Assembly (NCBI GenBank): GCA_034509425.1
Contig: JAVTVJ010001876.1
Span: 117,761 to 181,760 of the forward strand
From: Eopsaltria australis
Lineage: Eukaryota > Chordata > Aves > Passeriformes > Petroicidae
Reading direction: 5' to 3'
DNA length: 64,000 nucleotides
Part shown: piece after piece, positions 1-11,559 of the stretch
Layout of the letters: each line of letters starts with the position of its first letter
Numbering within the stretch: position 1 is the first letter of the stretch
Program-made: the position numbers and the translations under genes
Notes under the pieces: generated by a model
What the model saw: the letters and a program-made list of their open reading frames with translations, nothing else
Told to the model about the DNA's origin: nothing
Database searches by the model: none

Positions 1-1914
1 TGATTCTGATCACTTCTGTTCTTTGAGTTTATTGAACCTCTCAGTCTGAACACCTTGTAATTTTTTCATACATGAGCCCCTCCAGTGCATGGCTGCAATG
101 CCAGCCTGCCCTGCTCCTCCTCCTGTTTTTGGGTCTCCCTTCCGAATTTATTCCTGGTTGCCTCCATATAAGTCTCTCTGAACCATCCTCTCCTTCCAGC
201 TCCCAAAAGGTGGTTCTATTTTCTTTGCTGCCCTGTCCAGCAGACCACTCAGGAGACTGTCATGAAGCTGTGCTTTACTTTGTTATCCCTTGTGGTTGCA
301 ATTGTACCTGTTGTATTTCTGTTTCTGAAATGCTTTTAAATCTGTATGTCACTTTTTTAGATGGGAGAAAAATGGTACAGCTGGGGAAAAGCCAAGACCA
401 AGATTGTGTTTCCAAGATAAAAAGGATTTGGTGGCAGTAGCAGTCCAAGAAATTCCTGGTTTTGACTGCTTGCTTCCCTTTTCAGGGTAGAAAGCAGAAG
501 GTTATTTTAACCTGTTTTATATCACTAGTCTTCACAGTATAGCACCACAAGTAGTTTTAGCTTCAAGAGAAAGTTGAAATCTGTGTTATAGGGAGCAAGA
601 AAAGCAGCTGATAAGGGATAGAGCAGGATGGCATTCCTGAGACCAACAGGGCCACTGAATTAATGTGTCTCAATTAGATTTGAAAATGTGAAATTGAAGC
701 TAAATGAACGTAGGTGTGATTTAATGTACTTTGTGATTGTCACTGGTCCTTAAGTTAAATCCTTGAAGGCTCCTAAAGGCATAGTATCTATCCTTAAATT
801 AAGAAATAAAATCTAACATTTGCTTAACAGACTTTATTACAGTGAAAACATTTGATTCATTAGAGACAGGGTTGGGGTCTTTCTGCTGCTGTCTGTTTTT
901 ATTCAAAATTGATAGCAAAAGCCTTCAAAGTCTGGTAAATTGTCCATGCTTAGGTATATTTTACTGGGAATGCAAAAGGTATGTCTCTAATATCAATAAA
1001 TGTCCCCAGTTACCCTCTCAGATAGACTTGGGTCCCAGTTCAAGAGAATGCAAGTACTAAATCTTCCAAAGAGATCATGATAAGTGCATTTTGTGACAAG
1101 AAAAAACTCCTACGTCTTTAAAAGATTGGTCTGTAAAAAGACATTTAAGCCCAAGGAGATGAAGTTTCTTATTTCAGCAGATGATAAAGTAGGGTCTTGT
1201 ACAAAGCAATGATCAGGACAGGCAATTTTTCTAATTACGGCATACAAAAAATGGACTGTGAGCTGCTCCTCCTCCACTTCATCATCTCTTGCAACACAAG
1301 AATAAAGCCCTTGATTGAAACAAAGACACAGATCCCAAACTGATTAAAAGAAAACAATGTGTAGGTGAGCTGGAATCCTGTGCTGAAAGTTTGTTTTGTG
1401 CTAAGAGATATAATATTTAGAGAGGAGATATTTCGATAACTGGAAATACTCTCCTATAGTAGGACCATTGGTATGAGCAGATTATTTGTCATGCTTCAGA
1501 ATGTTATTTCAGTGCTTCTGTGAAGGTAGGATCAAAATCTAGCAAGAAACGTTGAGATCAGCTTCCAGGTGTTTGTCCTGTTCTTTGCTGTTCAAGTGCC
1601 AAATATTGTCTTAATCAGACAGGTGCTCCTTTTGAAGGTACTGCAGTGATTCAAAAGTTCAGGCCACTGTACTTGCTTGGCCAGTTTTACATCCACCCCA
1701 CAAAAGCAGTCTCAGAATTGCCAGGAGCTGAGTAGAAGTTACAGTTGGTACAGTAGTAGTTTTAACTATCACATCCTGATTTCTAGGGCATGTCAGATTA
1801 TCTGTGTGCACTGTCAACTTGCTTCTCAATTTTTTTCTACTTGAAAAGATGGTCATCTTGATAGTCCTTGGTTTGTATTTGTGCATAAGTTCTTTGGTTC
1901 TCTTTGGCTTACAG
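1..1914. other. LCMT2 intron or upstream sequence, no gene seen
   Basis: No exon, repeat family or RNA gene is recognisable here. Because the exon at 1915 begins in mid-codon behind a pyrimidine tract and AG, this stretch should be an intron of LCMT2. The exons for the N-terminal methyltransferase half are not visible and probably lie before the window. Short open frames here show no family resemblance. Confidence 0.5.
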
Positions 1915-2172
1915 CTCCTCATCATGCTGGTCCTGTTGGGATGGCTGGGAGTGTCCCTGCAGCAGTGTGTGCAAGGCGCTCAGGAATTCCTGGCCTGAGA
2001 CGTTACGGTCACCACTCTGTTCTTATAAAACCCAACGTGATTCTTACCACGGGAGGCTTTGGGGAGGAGGATGGACAACACTGCCGCATGAGAAATTTCC
2101 ATGTGCTGAGTAAGCATGCAGGCTACTGGGAAGCTGTCTGTGTGCCACAGAATATTGCTGATAAAAGATGGG
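1915..2172 (+). CDS. LCMT2: LCMT2 exon, first kelch blades
   Basis: The acceptor is the AG at 1913-1914 and the donor GTGAGT starts at 2173. The frame starts at codon position 2. It encodes [20 protein letters not shown], the first recognisable kelch strand pair, and ends one base into a Gly codon. Confidence 0.88.
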
Positions 2173-5100
2173 GTGAGTTCCCATACTGATGGCAAGTGCA
2201 AGGGGGGTACCTTTGTGCTAAAAGTGAAAGGAAGTCTAGTGAAAAAGTGATGTCATGGCACAGTGATACTAGTGGTCACAGACACCTGGTTGCTAAATGC
2301 CAGATCCTGCCCTTTGGTCATCACAACCCCATGCAGCGCCCCAGGCTGGGAGCAGAGTGACTGGAAAGCCAGAAAAGGACCTGGGGGTTCTGTTGGACCG
2401 TGACTGAACGTGAGCCCAGGTGGGCAAGAAGGCAAATGGCACCTGGCTGGTACCAGCCTAGTGTGGCCACAGGCCCAGAGTAGTGATTGTCCCTCTCTGC
2501 TGGGCGCTGCAGAGACACCTCGAGTGCCATGTCCAGTTCTGGGCCTCTCACAGAAAGAGAGACATTGCGGGGCTGGAGTCACAGAATCATAGAATGGTTT
2601 GGGTTGGAAGGGACTTCCAACCCTCTGCCATGGGCACGGACACCTTCCAGTAGACCAGGTTAATCAAAGCCCCATCCAGCATGGTGTGGAACACTTGCAG
2701 GGATGGGGCAGCCACTTCTCTGGGTAACCTGTGTCAGGGCCTCACCACCTTCACAGAGAAGAATTTGTTCCCAATATGCCATCTAACCCTGCCTTCTGGC
2801 AGTGGAAAGCTGTTCCCCCTTGTCCTGTCATGGCAGGCCCTTTTCCAAAGTCCCTCTCCAGCTCTCTTGGAGTCCCTTTAGGCACTGGAAGGGGCACTAA
2901 GGTCTTCCTGGAGCCTTCACTTCCCCTTCACTTCACTGAGTTGAACAGCCCAGACTCTCTCAGCCTGGCTCCGGAACAGAGGGGCTTTAGCCCTGTGTTC
3001 AAGCTAGTGGACTCTGAATTTTTTCCAACAGCTCCATGTCTTTATTGTGCTGGGGGGACCAGACCTGGACACAGAACTCCAGGTGGGGTCTCAGAAAAGC
3101 AGCATAGAAGGTGAGAATCATTTCCCTTGACCTGCTGGCCACACATCTTTTGATGCAGCCTGGGACATGGTTGACTTTCTGTGTTGCGAGCACATACTGC
3201 TGAGTCATACTGAACTTTTTGTCCACAAACACCCCCAAATCCTTCTTCCCAGAGCTGCTTTTGATATATTCTCTGACTAGTCTCCATTTGTGCTGGGATT
3301 GCCCCAACCCAGGTGCAGGACCTTGCCCTTGGTCCAGCTGAACTCCATGAGGCGGGCAGAGTCCCACCTCTCCTGTCCAGGTTCCTCTGGATGCCCCTCT
3401 CTTTCCCTCCAGTGTGTGACTGCACCACACAGCTCCATGTCATTGGCAAACGTGCTGGGATGCCCTCAATTCCACTGGTGTCCATGTCACCAGCAAGGAC
3501 ATTAAATAGTGCTGGTCCCTGCAGAGACCTGAAGAACAGCACTCATTGCTGGTCTCCAGTTGGACACTGAGCCAGTGACTGCCACTCTTTGAGTGAGACC
3601 ATCCAGTCAATTCCTAATCTGCCACATGGTCCATCTGTCAGATCCGCTCTCCAGTTTAGAGACTGGATGCCGGGTGGAACAGTGTCAAATGCTTTGTACG
3701 AGTCCAGGTAGATGACATCTGTTGCTCTTCCCTCATCCACCACTGCTGTAAGTCCATTGTAGTAGTGGCCGAGGGACCTGGGGGGGCTTTAGCCTGGAGA
3801 AAAGGAGGCTCAGGGGGAAGCTTCTCACTCTGTACAACTATCTTAAAGGAGGAGGTCGGCCTCTTCTCCCAGGAGACAAGGCACAGGACAAGAAGAAATC
3901 GCTTCAAGCTGTGCCAGGGGAGGTTTAGGTTGGATATTGAGAAAAATGTCTCTGAGAAAAGGGTTGTCCATGCCTGGCACAGGCTACCCAGGGTAGTGGT
4001 GTAGTCTGTTTCTCTGAAAAGATTTAAAAGCTGTGTGAAAGTGGCACCTGGGGATGTTGTTTAGTTTTGACCTTGAGAGTCCTGGAGGAGTGGTTGGACT
4101 TGATAATCTGTAAGGGTCTTTTCCAACATAAATTGTTCTAAATTTCTTGGAAAAAACATCTGTGTGTACCATGACATTTTGTATCTCCACAGGTGAGAGG
4201 TTGTACCATACTGTGTCTTGTCTCTCGGACACTCTGGCCCTGGTGGTAGGAGGACGAACATCCCCATCCAGCACAGGCTTGGGAATGTTGTGGCTAAAGT
4301 TCCCTGAAACCTGTAATGCTTCAGGCCCAGATGACATTGCAGCAGAGCTTGTAAGTCTGCAGCCTGCTGCTGAAGCAGCAACTTTTCGTTGGAGACACAG
4401 CACAACTGAAATGACATTCAAAGGTAAAAAGCCTGGAAAGAGTGGAAATGGCTGTAGGTATGCAGGATCTTGCACTCGACCTTGCTGAACTTCATGTTCA
4501 TACTGACCACTCCTCAAGCCTGGCAATAGAAAAGAACTTAAGAGGCTTTGAGATCTCTTCTTGACACTTGAAATATGGTAATTTTTATTTTATTATCTAC
4601 ATAATCCCCCATGGCAAGTAGGATTGAAACCTACTGTAATCCGCTGTAATCCATTCTGAAAGACGGATTCTTTGAGATCATCTATGGCTAAAGTTATTCA
4701 CAATTGATTATGCCAGATAAAAGTTTTGCTCTCTCCGAAAGATATTTTTTGGGGAGCAGGATCCCTAGCTCTTCTCAGAAGTTCTTCAGAAGAAATGTTA
4801 CTTATCTAGGAGCAAATGACAAACATTCAGTAGTTGTGAACAGCTCTAGAATCAGGTCATGCAATAGCAAGCTGAAAATTGGTCTATAAAAGATCCTGAT
4901 TATAAAGGGCAAAAACTTATGCAGTGTCATTCAGGAGCTGAAAACTGTCCTTTCCTAAGGTGTCCCATTCCTGCAGCTGGCAGGGAACTCTCCAAGGGGA
5001 GCAGAAGGGAAGTTTTAAGCAGTTGTTAGTCTAGAGTGGAGCACACTTTCCATTTGTGGAGCAGTGTTAAATTAACACTGTAGCGTAGTTTAGTGTTCAG

Positions 5101-8100
5101 CCTTTCAGACAGAATTTTATATCAAAAAAGCAAATGCTAAATGGGTAAATAAAATTTTATTAATAATACATTGGATTTTGTCTTTGTCAGACTGTATTGT
5201 TTCATGTTATTTTTGCCTTGATATTGCTTTGTATCTGAAGAAAGTGACCAACACTGGTGTTACCTGCACAGTCCATTCTGAATCAGTGAAAGGACAGGGC
5301 ATAATGCAGTGAATGCATGTCCTTGACATCTGCCCGAAGTTCTGTTGCACCCTTTTTGTCAGTTTCCCTTCTATGCAAACAGAAATTTCTGCTTTTGTGA
5401 CATACCAGATTCTAACTTCTGTTACCACCTGGTTGTCTGTTTCCATAGGTGAGCAGTACCTGTTTGTGTATGGTGGCCGCTCTGCTCTGGAGCCTGTGCT
5501 CGGGGATTGGTATTTCCTGCACACTCCAGAACTCTCCTACACTGTGGTAAGAATGTATTCCATGGTGATTAGAGTTAGAACTGACTTCTAAGCATCCAGC
5601 TTTTTAGTAAATACAGTCTCTACAGAATAATGGAGGTTGGAAGGGACATCTGAAGGTCATTTAGTCCAGCACTCTTGCTTAAAACAGGTCTAACTAGAGC
5701 AGGTGGCTCAGTATATTGTCCAGGTGGGGTTATCTCCATATATGGAGACTCCACGGTCTCTTTGGGCAACCTATTCCAGTGCTTGACCACCCTGATAGTA
5801 CAATATGAGGGGGTTTTATGTTTAAGTGGATTTTTTTCTGACGTCAGTTTGTGCCCTTTGCCTCTTGCCCTGTTGCTGGATGCTACTGGGAACATACTGT
5901 CTCTGTCTTTCACCTCTCCCATGATGGACTGGTCTAGCTGTGAACTGGACTTTTTTACTGAAGGATACTGTTAGAGACAGTATAAAAGGCTTTGCTACAA
6001 TCAAACCACCTCCACATCTGGTTTGCCTCAGTCAGCTAGATTGCTGAATGTATCATAAAAGGAAATTCAGTGAAAGAGGACTTACTCCTTTGTTTACTTA
6101 CTGGCCACCAGCCTGATGTAACCCTACGCACTATAACTCTTTGTATATACTCTGTATACTTTGTATAACTGTGAGTTATACTTTGTATAACTCTGTGTCT
6201 TGTATATAGCGCAGTTATAGGGTGAGAGATGCATAATTGCAGGAGGTTGCAAGCTAAACACGAGTAAGCAATATCCCACTACTGTGGGAGGACTACACTG
6301 TGTCTTCAGATATGTAACCAGGAATGTTATCTGGTCGACACATGAATTGCTTCTTTTATTTTCTACAGTGTTCCTAATCTCAGCAGAACTGTAAAATACC
6401 AAAGCTGATTGCTGAAAAAGAGATGGGCAGGGTGCAAAACACCCTGTATAGAGGTATGCAGCAAGAGTGACCAGCCACATACCTCACAGGGGAAGGTTTT
6501 GAAGGGCTTCTAGCTATTGCATCTGGAGAAGATTCAAGATAGAAATAAATCTTGTAGTATCTAAAATACTGCTGCAGAGAAGACAAAAATTCTTCTCCAT
6601 TTTAACTTTGAGTAGTACAGGGAATCAACTGGACACTAAGGAAAACTATTGATTGTGAAGCTAGCTGAGTCTGCAGTAGACTGCCTAAAGAGGTGAGAAA
6701 TTCTTGTCACTACAGACTTTTGGAAGCTATTATATAAACATCCATGCATCCATCCATCCAGATAATAACAGATTTAGTTTCATTTGTTTTAGGGGAAAGG
6801 TATGGACCAAGTGGCCTCCAAATTTTTCTCCATCACTTATTTGCTCTGATACTCCTTTAATGCCTGATCTCTTATTTTTTCCTTTAGTGTTTGCACTAAA
6901 GGTTTTCTTTCTGGATTTTAGTCCTGTAGTTGAGCCTTTTATCCTGCTCTGTGGCTTGAGCAACTTGCTTTGCTGGTCACTGCATTAGTCCATGTGTTTC
7001 AAAACAAACTTGTAGTTCCCAGGTATGTCTTGAGCAGAAAGCAGGATGCAAGAATGCAGATAAAGTTACCTCTAATAAATGTGTGGAAATAAACCCTCTA
7101 AAGACTGATTATATTAAATGTACTGAGGGCCAGAGACAGTGTAAATGGAAGCACTTAGCAGTCTCTAGAAGAACATGTGGAGAAGATAGGGTGTCAAAAA
7201 ACTCAACCACACAGAAAAAGGTCATTTAAAAGCCTGGACATCAAGCAGACACTTAGCTTGGCAAACTTCAACCTTGGAACTGTGGGTTTTTTTTAGATTG
7301 CTGTTGAGGGTCCAGTCCCAGAAAGCCGCCACTCTCACAGTGCCTGCAGCTGGGAAGGAGGAGTGCTGATTGCAGGAGGTCTGGGAGCAGCTGAGCAACC
7401 CTTGGGTTCAGTTTTCCTTCTGAGGGAGTTTGAATGTGGTTTTCAGTGGCAGACAATAGAGACACACCCTCCTCTTGTCCCAAGGTAAGCAGAAGGCATT
7501 CATAGCATCTGTCGTGCGTTGACCCAGTCACTCTATCACTCCCTCTCCCACTGGGAGAGGGGAGAGAATAATATTGAAAAACTACCAGGTTAAGAAAAGG
7601 CAGTTTTATTACAGCGGAGGAAAAAATAGAGCAAGCAAGCTGAGAGTTGCGCGCGCAAGAGCAGAGGGGAAAACAATCAATCTCTGCTTCCCATCAGCAA
7701 TGATGTCCAGACACTTTCTGGGAAGCAGGGCTCCAGCATGCATGATGGTTGTTCAAGGAGGCAAACATGGACCAGCCCTGAGTGCCCCCTGCTCCTCCTC
7801 TCTTCCTTCCCTTATATATCTGAGCTGATGTCATATGGTATGGAATATCCCTTTGGCTGACTGGGCTCAGCTGGCCTGCTGGTGTCCCCTCCCAGGATCT
7901 TGCCCACCCCCATCCCCTTCAGTGGGGGAAGGAATGTCACAGGGACAGCACAGCTTGGCAGTAGCCAAAACACTGCTCTGTTATCAATGCCAGCTACCAA
8001 AGCAAAGCACAGCACCATAAGGGCTGTGAGCTTTACCCCAGTCAGACCCAATACAGCATCATAAAATAGTTTGATTTAGAAGGGACCTCTTAAAGGCCAG

Positions 8101-10502
8101 CTAGTCCAACCTCCCTGCAATGAGTAGGGGCATCTTCAACTAGACAGGTTGCTCAGAGCATACAGCAGAGAATCTTCAGCCTGTCTCTACCAGCCACCCT
8201 TGCTAATGGTGTTCAATCTCATTTTGAACTGACAGGTATTCACATACTGCACATGTGCATGAAGGAAAGCTTCTGCTCGTTGGGGGAGTGTGGTTTCATG
8301 CATCCTCTGTGCCAGGCATCACTGTCATTGACTTAATGACTGGTCTCTGCTTGGACTATGCAATTAATGTGGTAAGTACTGAAATTTTTCTTTCAGGGTG
8401 AGCAGTGTCCTGTGAAGGAACATGGTAACTTCACATAGAGGTAGGATCTAATTCCAAAGTGCTGTTACCCAGCACAGAGAACGTAGCAGCATTAAGAGAG
8501 GGAGAGATGGAATGTGCAGAAGACTGGAGTGCATGGAGCTGCTCTGTTTCAGACAAGGGGCAGCAGAACTGAAATGGGCACAAGCATAGTCACTTCAGGG
8601 TGTCTGTGGAGGAGGGGAACTGATAAACCAGGGACTAAGTTAGTGTTTATGGAGGTCTGTGGTATAATTTCATTGAGAACTTCTTGGTGGCAACTGCAGC
8701 GTGCTATAGCTGCTGCCTGAAATACGAAAAAAAACAGCACAGAAATACTGCAAACTCCACCAAAACATAAAAGCTTCCTGTAAGGATGATTGAACACTGA
8801 ACAGATTGCTCAGAGAGGCTGTCGTGTTTCCGGTATTGGAGATATTTGAAACCTGACTGGGCAAGGTACTGAAAAGCCTGCTTGAGTTGAGCCTGCTTTG
8901 AACTGGGTGGTTGGACTGAATGGTGTTTGGAGGACCCTTCCAGCTTTAACTATTTGGTGACTTTCTTCTATGAATCATTAAAGAACAGTCATACAGGTGG
9001 TGTCGCACAGCAGGGTTTTGGCATATTCTGGGCAAAACTTGGTCTACATGTCTGAGTAGCCCTCATCTCAGATAATGCTGCCTGGAGTAAAAGAAAGACA
9101 TAGATCTGTTGGAGTTAAATTCATAGAAGGGCCACAAAGATCATCAGAGAGCTGGAGCTGATCTCCTGTGAAGATGTGCTGAGAGAGTTGGGGTAGTTCA
9201 GCCTTGAGAGAGAGAGGGTTCTGGGGGACCTTAGAGCCCCTTCCAGTCCTTAAAGGGGGGCTTGTAAGAAAATGGGGACAGACTTTTTAGCAGGGCCTGT
9301 AGTGATAGGACAAGGGGTGATGGTTTTCCTCTAAAGGACGGTAGCTTCATAGGTGTATGGAAGAAATTTTTTATGAAGACTATGATGAGGCACTGCCAAA
9401 GGCTGCTCAGAATAGCTGTGGCTGCCCCATCCCTGGAAATGTTGAAGGCCAGGTTAGGTTGGGCATGGAGCAACCTGGTCTAGTGAAAGCTGTCCCTGCC
9501 CAGTGCAGGGGGGTGGAGCAAGGTGGCATTTTTTAAAGTCCTTACATCCCAAACCATTCTGTGATTCTGTAAGAACATTCTGTAAGAACATTTCTGTAAG
9601 TTGCTTGACAAGTTTTTATTTATCTTTTATGTAAAGAAACAACTTTCTTTTGATAACTGTACATATGGAACCTGTCATTGGTGAAACTGGATTTTGTGAC
9701 AGGTCAGTTTTTTATGGTGGGCAGTATGTGTGCATCTGGTTGACCTTGCAGCATTTTGCTGAGGGTATAAAGCATGAATTGTGCTTAATTGTAGCCTAGT
9801 TTTCAATTATTGTCTGTAGCACAAGTTATAAGTAGCCTCATACCCTTTAGATAAAATGGACTGGCCTTGTTGGACAGCAACAAGGATGGGTATAGTGATA
9901 AAGTTATATCTAAAAGAATATAACTTTTTTGTTTACATTGAATAAGCGAATGCAGATGGATTGGTATCTTCCTTGGCTTGTGAACTGTTTACTTTGACTT
10001 TGGTGAAATTCTCTAGGCTTTTGAACCTACCAGTTACATAGGTAAGCTCTGGAAGTCCTTGCCACAGGTCATGAATGCCAAAGATTTACATTGAATCAAA
10101 AAGTGACTGGCTACCTTCTTGAGAGGAAAAGCATTAACATTCAGGGAGTACAAAGACATTTTCTCTCATTAAATCACTGAACTGCAAGTTGGTGGGTGGG
10201 CAGGTGTAGTAGGGGAGCACACCTCAGGGATTACTTGTTCCTGTATTCTTTACTATCTGGTTTTGCCACATTTCTGGATGGTATGGTGGACCATGTGAAG
10301 TCCTGTATGTTCAAAATCTCCTCTCCTTTTTCAGGAGCACCTGGAGTGGCCATTAATGCTACATAATCATAGCAGTGTCTTTCTGCCAAATGAGAAGGAG
10401 CTGTTGGTTATTGGCGGTGGTGGAAACTGCTTCTCCTTTGGGACACACTTGAACCCAGAGCCTGTCTCGCTGAGCCTCAGCAGCATCCTGATCAGTCACT
10501 GA
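1915..10502 (+). CDS. LCMT2: tRNA wybutosine-synthesizing protein 4 (kelch-repeat half), 3' part of gene
   Basis: Six coding exons (1915-2172, 4193-4423, 5449-5546, 7297-7484, 8236-8371, 10335-10502) join with matching phases (1, 1, 0, 2, 0) into about 359 codons ending in TGA. The product matches the C-terminal kelch beta-propeller of LCMT2/TYW4 as I remember it: RYGHHSVL and [44 protein letters not shown] with GKLLLVGG, and a final [15 protein letters not shown]. Known role: the protein carboxymethylates and methoxycarbonylates the wybutosine precursor at position 37 of tRNA-Phe. The SAM-dependent LCMT-type domain is N-terminal and lies outside the window. No frameshift or stop breaks the six exons. 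The human gene, as I recall, is intronless, so this multi-exon form is notable. Identity is firm; the 5' part cannot be assessed. Confidence 0.93.
2326..4140. mobile_element. CR1 LINE (+) interrupted by a second CR1 (-)
   Basis: 2326-2580 is CR1 in plus orientation (motifs GGCTGGGAGCAGAG, GAAAAGGACCTGGGGGT, CATTGCGGGGCTGGAG). At 2583 a CR1 3' end in minus orientation begins (AGAATCATAGAATGGTTTGG) and runs to about 3766; its minus-strand translation includes the reverse-transcriptase motif [12 protein letters not shown]. From about 3767 the plus-strand CR1 resumes (TTTAGCCTGGAGAAAAGGAG) to about 4140. So a minus CR1 inserted into a plus CR1. The copies are decayed. Confidence 0.85.
4193..4423 (+). 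CDS. LCMT2: LCMT2 exon, kelch repeat
   Basis: The exon lies between an AG at 4191-4192 and a GTAAAA donor at 4424. It encodes [21 protein letters not shown] and WRHSTTE, which align with the human RLYHT, VLGGRLSP and WRHSTTE blocks. Phase 1 on both sides. Confidence 0.88.
5449..5546 (+). CDS. LCMT2: LCMT2 exon, YLFVYGGR block
   Basis: A 98-nt exon with AG at 5447-5448 and donor GTAAGA at 5547. It encodes [20 protein letters not shown], one of the most conserved kelch blocks of the family. It enters in phase 1 and leaves in phase 0. Confidence 0.9.
5628..6070 (-). mobile_element. CR1 LINE fragment
   Basis: Starts with the reversed CR1 tail (AGAATAATGGAGGTTGGAAG, then GGTCATTTAGTCCAGC) and continues through the region that in CR1 reads towards CCTCTTGCCCTGTTGC. 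It is diverged and lies in an LCMT2 intron. Confidence 0.75.
6071..7296. other. LCMT2 intron, no feature recognised
   Basis: Intronic AT-rich DNA. The only structure seen is a short run of ATCC/CATC repeats near 6745-6765 and a TATACTTTGTATAACT-like low-complexity patch near 6130-6215. Confidence 0.5.
7297..7484 (+). CDS. LCMT2: LCMT2 exon, RHSHSACSW block
   Basis: AG at 7295-7296, donor GTAAGC at 7485. It opens in phase 0 with [19 protein letters not shown], then a [11 protein letters not shown] kelch strand, and ends two bases into an Arg codon that the next exon completes. A solo LTR begins 25 bp downstream. Confidence 0.9.
7510..8055 (-). mobile_element. Endogenous retrovirus solo LTR with 5-bp target duplication
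   Basis: The element starts TGTCGTGCG and ends CCCAATACA, and is flanked on both sides by GCATC (7505-7509 and 8056-8060). On the minus strand it reads TGTATTGGG...ACGACA and contains AATAAA (TTTATT on plus near 7606). The part around 7840-8050 resembles avian ERV LTRs I recognise (GGAATATCCCTTTGGCTGA, then CAGCACCATAAGGGC). No internal retroviral sequence is present, so it is a solo LTR. A 5-bp duplication fits ERVL-like elements. Confidence 0.82.
8061..8232 (-). mobile_element. CR1 LINE fragment
   Basis: Reversed CR1 tail (ATAAAATAGTTTGATTTAG, then GGCCAGCTAGTCCAACCTCC) ending right before the LCMT2 acceptor at 8235. The solo LTR appears to have landed at its end. Confidence 0.75.
8236..8371 (+). 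CDS. LCMT2: LCMT2 exon, RYSHTAHV block
   Basis: AG at 8234-8235, donor GTAAGT at 8372. It completes the split Arg codon, then encodes [19 protein letters not shown] and an [10 protein letters not shown] strand. It leaves in phase 0. CR1 sequence runs up to the acceptor. Confidence 0.9.
8765..8965 (+). mobile_element. CR1 LINE 3' fragment
   Basis: Plus-orientation CR1 3' end: GGATATTTGAAACCTGACTG-like sequence, then GGTGGTTGGACTGAATGG and CCTTCCAGCTTTAACTATTT. Intronic. Confidence 0.7.
9115..9590 (+). mobile_element. CR1 LINE 3' fragment
   Basis: Plus-orientation CR1: CCACAAAGATCATCAGAG, GGCTGCTCAGAATAGCTGTG, GGATGG-type block GTTAGGTTGGGCATGGAGCA, CCAAACCATTCTGTGATTCT tail. The tail repeats the TTCTGTAAGAACA unit. 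It lies in the last LCMT2 intron. Confidence 0.85.
9591..10334. other. LCMT2 last intron, no feature recognised
   Basis: Unique-looking AT-rich intron sequence up to the terminal exon. No repeat or gene recognised. Confidence 0.45.
10335..10502 (+). CDS. LCMT2: LCMT2 terminal coding exon
   Basis: The acceptor AG is at 10333-10334 after a pyrimidine-rich tract. In phase 0 the exon encodes [14 protein letters not shown] and [20 protein letters not shown], ending LSSILISH and TGA at 10500-10502. This matches the C-terminus of the human protein in length and content. Confidence 0.92.
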   Translation, partial: EHLEWPLMLHNHSSVFLPNEKELLVIGGGGNCFSFGTHLNPEPVSLSLSSILISH

Positions 10503-10700
10503 GTGGGACCAAGCAGGGCTGAACCATGCTACTGCACTGGGGGAGACATCTATTCACTCTAGGTCCGGGAGCAGCACAATGTTTCCACAAAGGCTTTGTA
10601 TCCAGAATGCATTTGTCAAGATGGGATCAGGAGGGACAGTTACAGCAAGGGATTCACACCTCACTGACCTTTGCTTTTTACAATTCTTTGTGTTGCTGTA

Positions 10701-10706
10701 AATAAA
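10701..10706 (+). promoter_or_regulatory. LCMT2 polyadenylation signal
   Basis: AATAAA 199 bp after the LCMT2 stop codon, followed by GT-rich DNA and then a CR1 copy. It is the first canonical hexamer downstream. Confidence 0.7.
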
Positions 10707-10743
10707 GTACCTCAAAAGCAGCTGGCAGCAGTAGTCCTTAGAG

Positions 10744-11555
10744 GTGAAGAACAGTGTGGTTTGGGTTGGAAGGCACCGTAAAGATCATCCTGTTCTATCC
10801 CCCTGCCATGGCTTGGGAAACCTTCCACTAGACCAAGTTACTCCAAGCCCCATCCAGCCTGTTCTTGGACACTTTCATGGATGGGGCAGCAACAGCTTCT
10901 CTGGGCAACCTGTGCCAGTGCCTCACCACCCTCACAGGGAAGAATTTCTTCCCAATATCCAATATAAACCTACTTTGTCTCAGTGAGAAGCTGTTCTCCC
11001 TTGTCCTGTTACTCCAGGCCCTTGTAAATAGTCTCTCTCCGCCTTTCTTGTTGGCTCCCTTCAGGCATTGCAAGGCCACAATGAGGTCACTGTGGAGCCT
11101 TCTCTTCTCCAGGCTGAACAATCCCAATTCTCTCAGCCTTTCCTCATAGCATAGAGGTGCTCCATCCTTTTGATCATCTTGGGATCTCCTCTGGACTCCC
11201 TCCAGCAGCTCCACATCCTCCCTGTGCTGGGACCCCAGGGCTGGGGCAGCTCTGCAGATGGGGTCTCACCAGAGCGGGGCAGAAGTGCAGAATCTCTTCC
11301 CTCCTGCTGTCCACACTGTGGGATCAGCCCAGCACACAGGGCCAGGGCATGTCCAGCCTCTCATTCACCAGCACCCCCAAGTTCTTCTTGGCCAGGGCTG
11401 TTCTTAATCTCTTCATCCCCCAGCCTAGTTTATATTGGGGGTTGTCCTGATCCACGTGCAGCACCAGCACTTTGTCTCGTTAAACCTCATGAGATTCACA
11501 CAGGCCCTCTTCTTGAGCTTGTCCAGGGCCCTCTGGACAGCATTTGATCCTTCAG
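10744..11555 (-). mobile_element. CR1 LINE fragment
   Basis: Reversed CR1 3' end: GTGGTTTGGGTTGGAAGGCA, CCCTGCCATGGCTTGG, CCTGTGCCAGTGCCTCACCA, then TCCTCATAGCATAGAGGTGC and the antisense reverse-transcriptase-proximal part. It meets the plus-oriented CR1 that follows. Confidence 0.85.
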
Positions 11556-11559
11556 GATG

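Noticed and set aside
72..440. 122-codon open frame at the window start
   Set aside because: No recognisable LCMT2 motif and no acceptor/donor pair in frame; most likely intron.
3543..3743. Reverse-transcriptase-like peptide [12 protein letters not shown]
   Set aside because: Not a separate gene: it is part of the decayed minus-strand CR1 at 2,583-3,766.
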